DNA of 64,000 nt. It comes from DALYJJ01 sp031969915 (lineage in GTDB: Bacteria > Acidobacteriota > Terriglobia > Bryobacterales > Bryobacteraceae). Each line of letters opens with the position of its first letter. Within the stretch, counting starts at the first letter, position 1. A program made the translations under genes and the position numbers. This document shows, piece after piece, positions 61,155 through 64,000 of the stretch. The stretch spans positions 6,042 to 70,041 of the forward strand of contig DALYJJ010000010.1 in NCBI GenBank assembly GCA_031969915.1. The letters run 5' to 3'. Below the pieces are notes generated by a model. It saw nothing but the letters and a program-made list of their open reading frames with translations. It ran no database searches and was not told the origin of the DNA.

Positions 61155-62084
61155 GTGCCCGTAGCTGTTCTTTGCCACGCCGCGGCGGACACCTCGCTCG
61201 CCCGCACCCTGGCGCAACACATCGCCGCCACCACGCCCTTCGCTACCGAACGCCACGTTCTCGAAGACGGCGAAACGCTGCTCGATTGTTTCGACCGCGG
61301 AGCCGACGCCACCCTATTGATCGCCTCGCCGCACTCCGTCCCCGCGCGCCCCGACCGCACGCTCTGGCAGCCGCTCGTGGATTGCGACGCCAGCATCGCG
61401 ATCTTCGAAGCGCAGCCTTCGCGCGTGCCCGCCATCGTGCCGCAGAAGAAGCTCGTGACCGGCGACTCCCGCCGCCTCCGCCAATGGCTCCTCTCGCTGC
61501 TCGCCGCGGAGCCGCGCGTGGTCGGCGTGCCCGATGAGTACCCTCTTGACGATGCCGGCGATTTCGAACGCGTGATCGGCATCGATGCCTCCGGCCGGAG
61601 TCTGCACGGCGTCGTTGGCGACCTGGCGTGGCGCCTCAACCTCTCGCTGCCCTTCCCGCTCGAGCGCAACCTTGCGGCCTTGCGCGCACACTGCGAGCGG
61701 CACTGCTACCTCGTGATCGTCGCCGGCGGCGAGCCGCTCGACCTCGGTCCGCTCACCGCCGTCCGAACAACGCCCCACCGCATTCCTCCCCTGCCGCCGG
61801 AAACGCTCGTCGCGGCCCCCGCGGATCACTCTTCCTTGGCTGCCATGGAGCGCTCGTTCCGCGCCACCGGCCATCCCATCCTGGGCCAGCGCGCAGTCAC
61901 CCTCGCCATCGGCCTCCAGCGTCACGCGGAAGCTCTCGAGTTCCTCGATCTGCTGCGCCCGCACGCGTCACTCTCCCGTTGGATCGAGCACGAAAGCGGG
62001 TGGATCCGCGAGTTGTGGGGGGAAGGCTTCCGCGTGCCGGCGGACAGCTTGCATCAGGGAGTGCAGACCGCGTTTTCGTTCTGA
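61155..62084 (+). CDS. Unknown protein, possible TIR-like N-terminus
   Basis: 309 residues from the GTG at 61155 (VPVAVLCHAAADTSLARTLA). No confident family. The N-terminal ~90 residues show a TIR-like layout: VAVLCHAAADTSLARTLAQH, a middle LLDCFDRGADATLLIASPHS and a RTLWQPLVDCDASIAIFEA stretch. The middle (VVGDLAWRLNLSLPFPLERN; CYLVIVAGGEPLDLG) is unassigned. The C-terminal ~60 residues look helical. It is divergent from the reductase operon (30 bp between starts) and precedes the dehydratase gene by 33 bp. Whether it is an immune-type effector cannot be told from sequence. Confidence 0.5.
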   Translation: MPVAVLCHAAADTSLARTLAQHIAATTPFATERHVLEDGETLLDCFDRGADATLLIASPHSVPARPDRTLWQPLVDCDASIAIFEAQPSRVPAIVPQKKLVTGDSRRLRQWLLSLLAAEPRVVGVPDEYPLDDAGDFERVIGIDASGRSLHGVVGDLAWRLNLSLPFPLERNLAALRAHCERHCYLVIVAGGEPLDLGPLTAVRTTPHRIPPLPPETLVAAPADHSSLAAMERSFRATGHPILGQRAVTLAIGLQRHAEALEFLDLLRPHASLSRWIEHESGWIRELWGEGFRVPADSLHQGVQTAFSF

Positions 62085-62090
62085 GTGTGA

Positions 62091-62120
62091 GGTGGATAGA
62101 GGTGGATAGAGGTGGATATG
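62091..62120 (+). repeat. Tandem 10-base repeat carrying ribosome-site sequence
   Basis: GGTGGATAGA occurs twice and then as GGTGGATATG (62091-62120), where the last ATG is the dehydratase start at 62118. Each unit contains the purine-rich GAGGTGG ribosome-site-like element. Copy-number change by slippage would move the spacing of three possible sites. Confidence 0.8.
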
Positions 62121-63788
62121 CCCCTACGCAGCAAACAGTGGTTCGAAGGACGTGAGTACTACAACTTCTCGCGCCGCGCCAGTCTGCGCTCGGAAGGATT
62201 TACCCGCGAGATGTTCGACGGCAAGCCCGTGATCGGCATCGCCAACTCCTGGAGCGAACTGAATCATTGCCACGCGCACTTCAAGTCCCTGGCCGACGCC
62301 GTGCGCCGCGGCGTGCTGGCCGCCGGCGGCTTCCCGCTGGAGTTCCCCACCATCTCGCTCGGCGAGCAGTTTCTCAAGCCCACCGCCATGCTCTATCGCA
62401 ATCTCATGGCGATGGACATCGAAGAGATGATTGTCGGCAACCCCATCGACGCCGCCGTCCTGCTGGCCGCCTGCGATAAGACAACCCCCGCCGTGCTGAT
62501 GGGCGCCGCCTCCGCGGACGTTCCCGCCATCGTGCTTCCCGGCGGCCCGTCGCTCGCCGGCAACTGGCGCGGCGAGCCGTTCGGCACCGGCACCGACGGC
62601 CGCAAGTTCTTCGAGCAGTACCGGGCCGGCCGTCTCTCTGACGAAGAACTGCTCGAAATCGAAGGCTGTATGATGCGCAGCCACGGCCATTGCCACGTGA
62701 TGGGAACCGCGTCCACCATGACCTCCATCGCCGAGGCGCTCGGCATGACCCTGCCCGGCGCGGCCGCAATCCCGGCCCCCGATACGCGGCGGCTGGCGAT
62801 GGCCGAGGAGACCGGCCGCCGGGCCGTCGCCCTCGCGCTCGAAGATCTCCGCCCGTCACGCATCCTCACACGCCAGGCCTTTGAGAACGCCATCACCGTG
62901 GATATGGCCATCGGCGGCTCCACCAACGCGGTGATCCATTTGCTCGCCATGGCCCGCCGCGCGCGCGTGCCGCTCCACCTCGACGACTTCGACCGCATCT
63001 CCCGCCGCACGCCCACCATCGCCGACATCCGGCCCTCCGGCCGCTTCTTCATGGAGGACTTCTTCTACGCCGGCGGCGTGCCCGCCGTGATGAAGGAGTT
63101 GCTGCCGCTCTTGCACGCCGATGCGCCCAGCGTCACCGGGCGCAGCATCGGCGAAAACATCGCAACCGCGAAATGTTTCAACGGCGAAGTGATCCGCCCG
63201 CTCGAAAATCCGATCCACACGGAGGGCGGCACCGTGGTCTTGTACGGGAACCTCGCGCCCGCCGGCGCGGTGCTGAAGCAGACGGCGGCCTCACCCGAGC
63301 TCTTGCAGCATCGCGGCCGCGCCTACGTCTTCGAAAACCGTGAGCGAATGCTCGTGGAACTCGACCGGCCCGATCTCCCGGTGGACCGCCACACCGTGCT
63401 CATCCTCAAGAACGCCGGCCCGCTCGGCGGCCCGGGCATGCCGGAGTGGGGGCAGATCCCCATGCCGCGCGTGCTGCTGGACCAGGGTGTCACCGACGTG
63501 GTCCGCATCTCCGATGCGCGCATGTCCGGCACCAGCTTCGGAACCGTCGTGCTGCACGTCGCCCCGGAGGCGGCCGCCGGCGGACCTCTGGCCGCCGTGC
63601 AAACGGGCGACGAAGTGGAACTCGACGTCCCGGGGCGCAAGCTGCACCTGCACGTTAGCGGCGAAGAACTCGGCCGGCGCCTCGCCCAGTGGACCGCCCC
63701 CGCGCCCAAGTACACACGCGGCTATGGCAAGCTCTTCCTGGACCACGTGTCGCAGGCCAACGAAGGCTGCGACTTCGATTTCCTATAG
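62118..63788 (+). CDS. Dihydroxy-acid/sugar-acid dehydratase (IlvD/Edd family)
   Basis: 556 residues from the ATG at 62118 (MPLRSKQWFEGREYYNFSRR), with GAGGTGG just upstream. Iron-sulphur dehydratase: the three cluster cysteines are present in IANSWSELNHCHAHFKSLAD, LLAACDKTTPAVLMGAA and RSHGHCHVMGTASTMTS. The C-terminal lid carries ISDARMSGTSFGTVVLHVAP. The N-terminus and the NSWSELN motif put it with the sugar-acid (arabonate/xylonate/galactonate-type) dehydratases rather than branched-chain IlvD. It converges on a KDPG-type aldolase gene, which supports a sugar-acid route to 2-keto-3-deoxy acids. Confidence 0.9.
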   Translation: MPLRSKQWFEGREYYNFSRRASLRSEGFTREMFDGKPVIGIANSWSELNHCHAHFKSLADAVRRGVLAAGGFPLEFPTISLGEQFLKPTAMLYRNLMAMDIEEMIVGNPIDAAVLLAACDKTTPAVLMGAASADVPAIVLPGGPSLAGNWRGEPFGTGTDGRKFFEQYRAGRLSDEELLEIEGCMMRSHGHCHVMGTASTMTSIAEALGMTLPGAAAIPAPDTRRLAMAEETGRRAVALALEDLRPSRILTRQAFENAITVDMAIGGSTNAVIHLLAMARRARVPLHLDDFDRISRRTPTIADIRPSGRFFMEDFFYAGGVPAVMKELLPLLHADAPSVTGRSIGENIATAKCFNGEVIRPLENPIHTEGGTVVLYGNLAPAGAVLKQTAASPELLQHRGRAYVFENRERMLVELDRPDLPVDRHTVLILKNAGPLGGPGMPEWGQIPMPRVLLDQGVTDVVRISDARMSGTSFGTVVLHVAPEAAAGGPLAAVQTGDEVELDVPGRKLHLHVSGEELGRRLAQWTAPAPKYTRGYGKLFLDHVSQANEGCDFDFL

Positions 63789-64000
63789 CGCCGCCCGCGC
63801 CTTGGCCACCACCTCGAGATATTGCCGCGCGCGCGCTTCCATCTCGTCGTAGCGGTTCTCCTTCATCAGCTTCGGATCCACCAGCTCGCCGCCCACCGCC
63901 ACCGCGCACGCACCCGCCTTCAGAAACTCGCCCGCCGTCTCCAGGTTGACGCCCCCCGTAGGGCACATCTCGATATGCGGGAACGGACCCTTCAACGCCT
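63783..64000 (-). CDS. KDPG/KHG aldolase, 3' part only
   Basis: Only the C-terminal ~71 residues lie in the window; the gene continues past the right edge. The reading includes GPFPHIEMCPTGGVNLETAG and FLKAGACAVAVGGELVDPKL, the phosphate-binding end of 2-keto-3-deoxy-6-phosphogluconate-type aldolases (class I, Schiff-base). Its stop and that of the dehydratase are read from the same palindrome CTATAG (63783-63788) on opposite strands. Together they would dehydrate a sugar acid and cleave the product to pyruvate and an aldehyde. Confidence 0.88.
   Translation of the reverse strand, partial: ALKGPFPHIEMCPTGGVNLETAGEFLKAGACAVAVGGELVDPKLMKENRYDEMEARARQYLEVVAKARAAL

Overview
The window looks like a chromosomal contig from a GC-rich Acidobacteriota bacterium, probably in the Bryobacterales/Solibacter neighbourhood. 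This is inference from gene content: two very large Oar-type TonB-dependent receptors with a carboxypeptidase-regulatory N-terminus, two PadR + ADOP-type (duplicated FtsX/MacB-like) permease loci, a serine/threonine kinase with a beta-propeller-like tail, PEP-CTERM exported proteins, and a membrane protein with the acidobacterial FLESQKCQQFLRYV-type N-terminal domain. There is one assembly gap (ten Ns, 16383-16392). I see no rRNA, tRNA, CRISPR array, integrase or transposase.

Layout. 0-3.2 kb: TPR lipoprotein, uvrC, a vapBC pair. 3.3-6.5 kb: a translationally coupled haem O/A synthase-type operon (half-size CtaA-like, CtaB, ABC ATPase, ABC permease). 6.6-14.8 kb: PEP-CTERM protein, membrane regulator-like protein, Gfo/Idh/MocA oxidoreductase, Oar-like receptor, then SCO1 and DUF420 (cytochrome oxidase assembly). 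14.8-16.9 kb: a cohesin-like PEP-CTERM protein next to a secreted protein with a dockerin-like C-terminus, the most interesting gene pair here. 17.1-19.1 kb: higBA and an enolase-superfamily enzyme. 19.3-23.5 kb: PEP-CTERM protein, then a one-base-overlap operon of ECF sigma, zinc-finger anti-sigma, unknown secreted protein and GspE ATPase. 23.5-29.8 kb: accessory zone with AraC regulator, two tandem aldo/keto reductases, kinase and permease remnants, two more toxin-antitoxin loci, and displaced copies of the gspE 3' end. 29.8-40 kb: kinase, ADOP permease, PadR, Crp-type regulator, second Oar-like receptor. 40.1-49.2 kb: core genes topA, dprA, two small conserved genes, carA, carB. 49.4-54.5 kb: a second decayed accessory zone: a methyltransferase fused by deletion to another truncated gene, truncated toxins, and a PadR/membrane-protein module between two ~225 bp direct repeats. 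54.5-64 kb: blaI-blaR1, a second PadR-ADOP pair, a methyltransferase-aldo/keto reductase pair, an unknown protein with a possible TIR-like N-terminus, a sugar-acid dehydratase (IlvD/Edd family) and the 3' end of a KDPG-type aldolase.

How it fits together. Oxidase maturation genes occur in two blocks (3.4-6.5 and 13.3-14.3 kb). The dehydratase and convergent aldolase would form a non-phosphorylative sugar-acid route. Small regulators (HigBA, two PadR, BlaI) each carry a readable inverted repeat on top of, or next to, the promoter, and several of these promoters predict transcripts that begin at or a few bases before the start codon. The two accessory zones share a pattern: functional-looking cargo, flanking direct repeats, and truncated genes at the junctions, with no recombinase visible.
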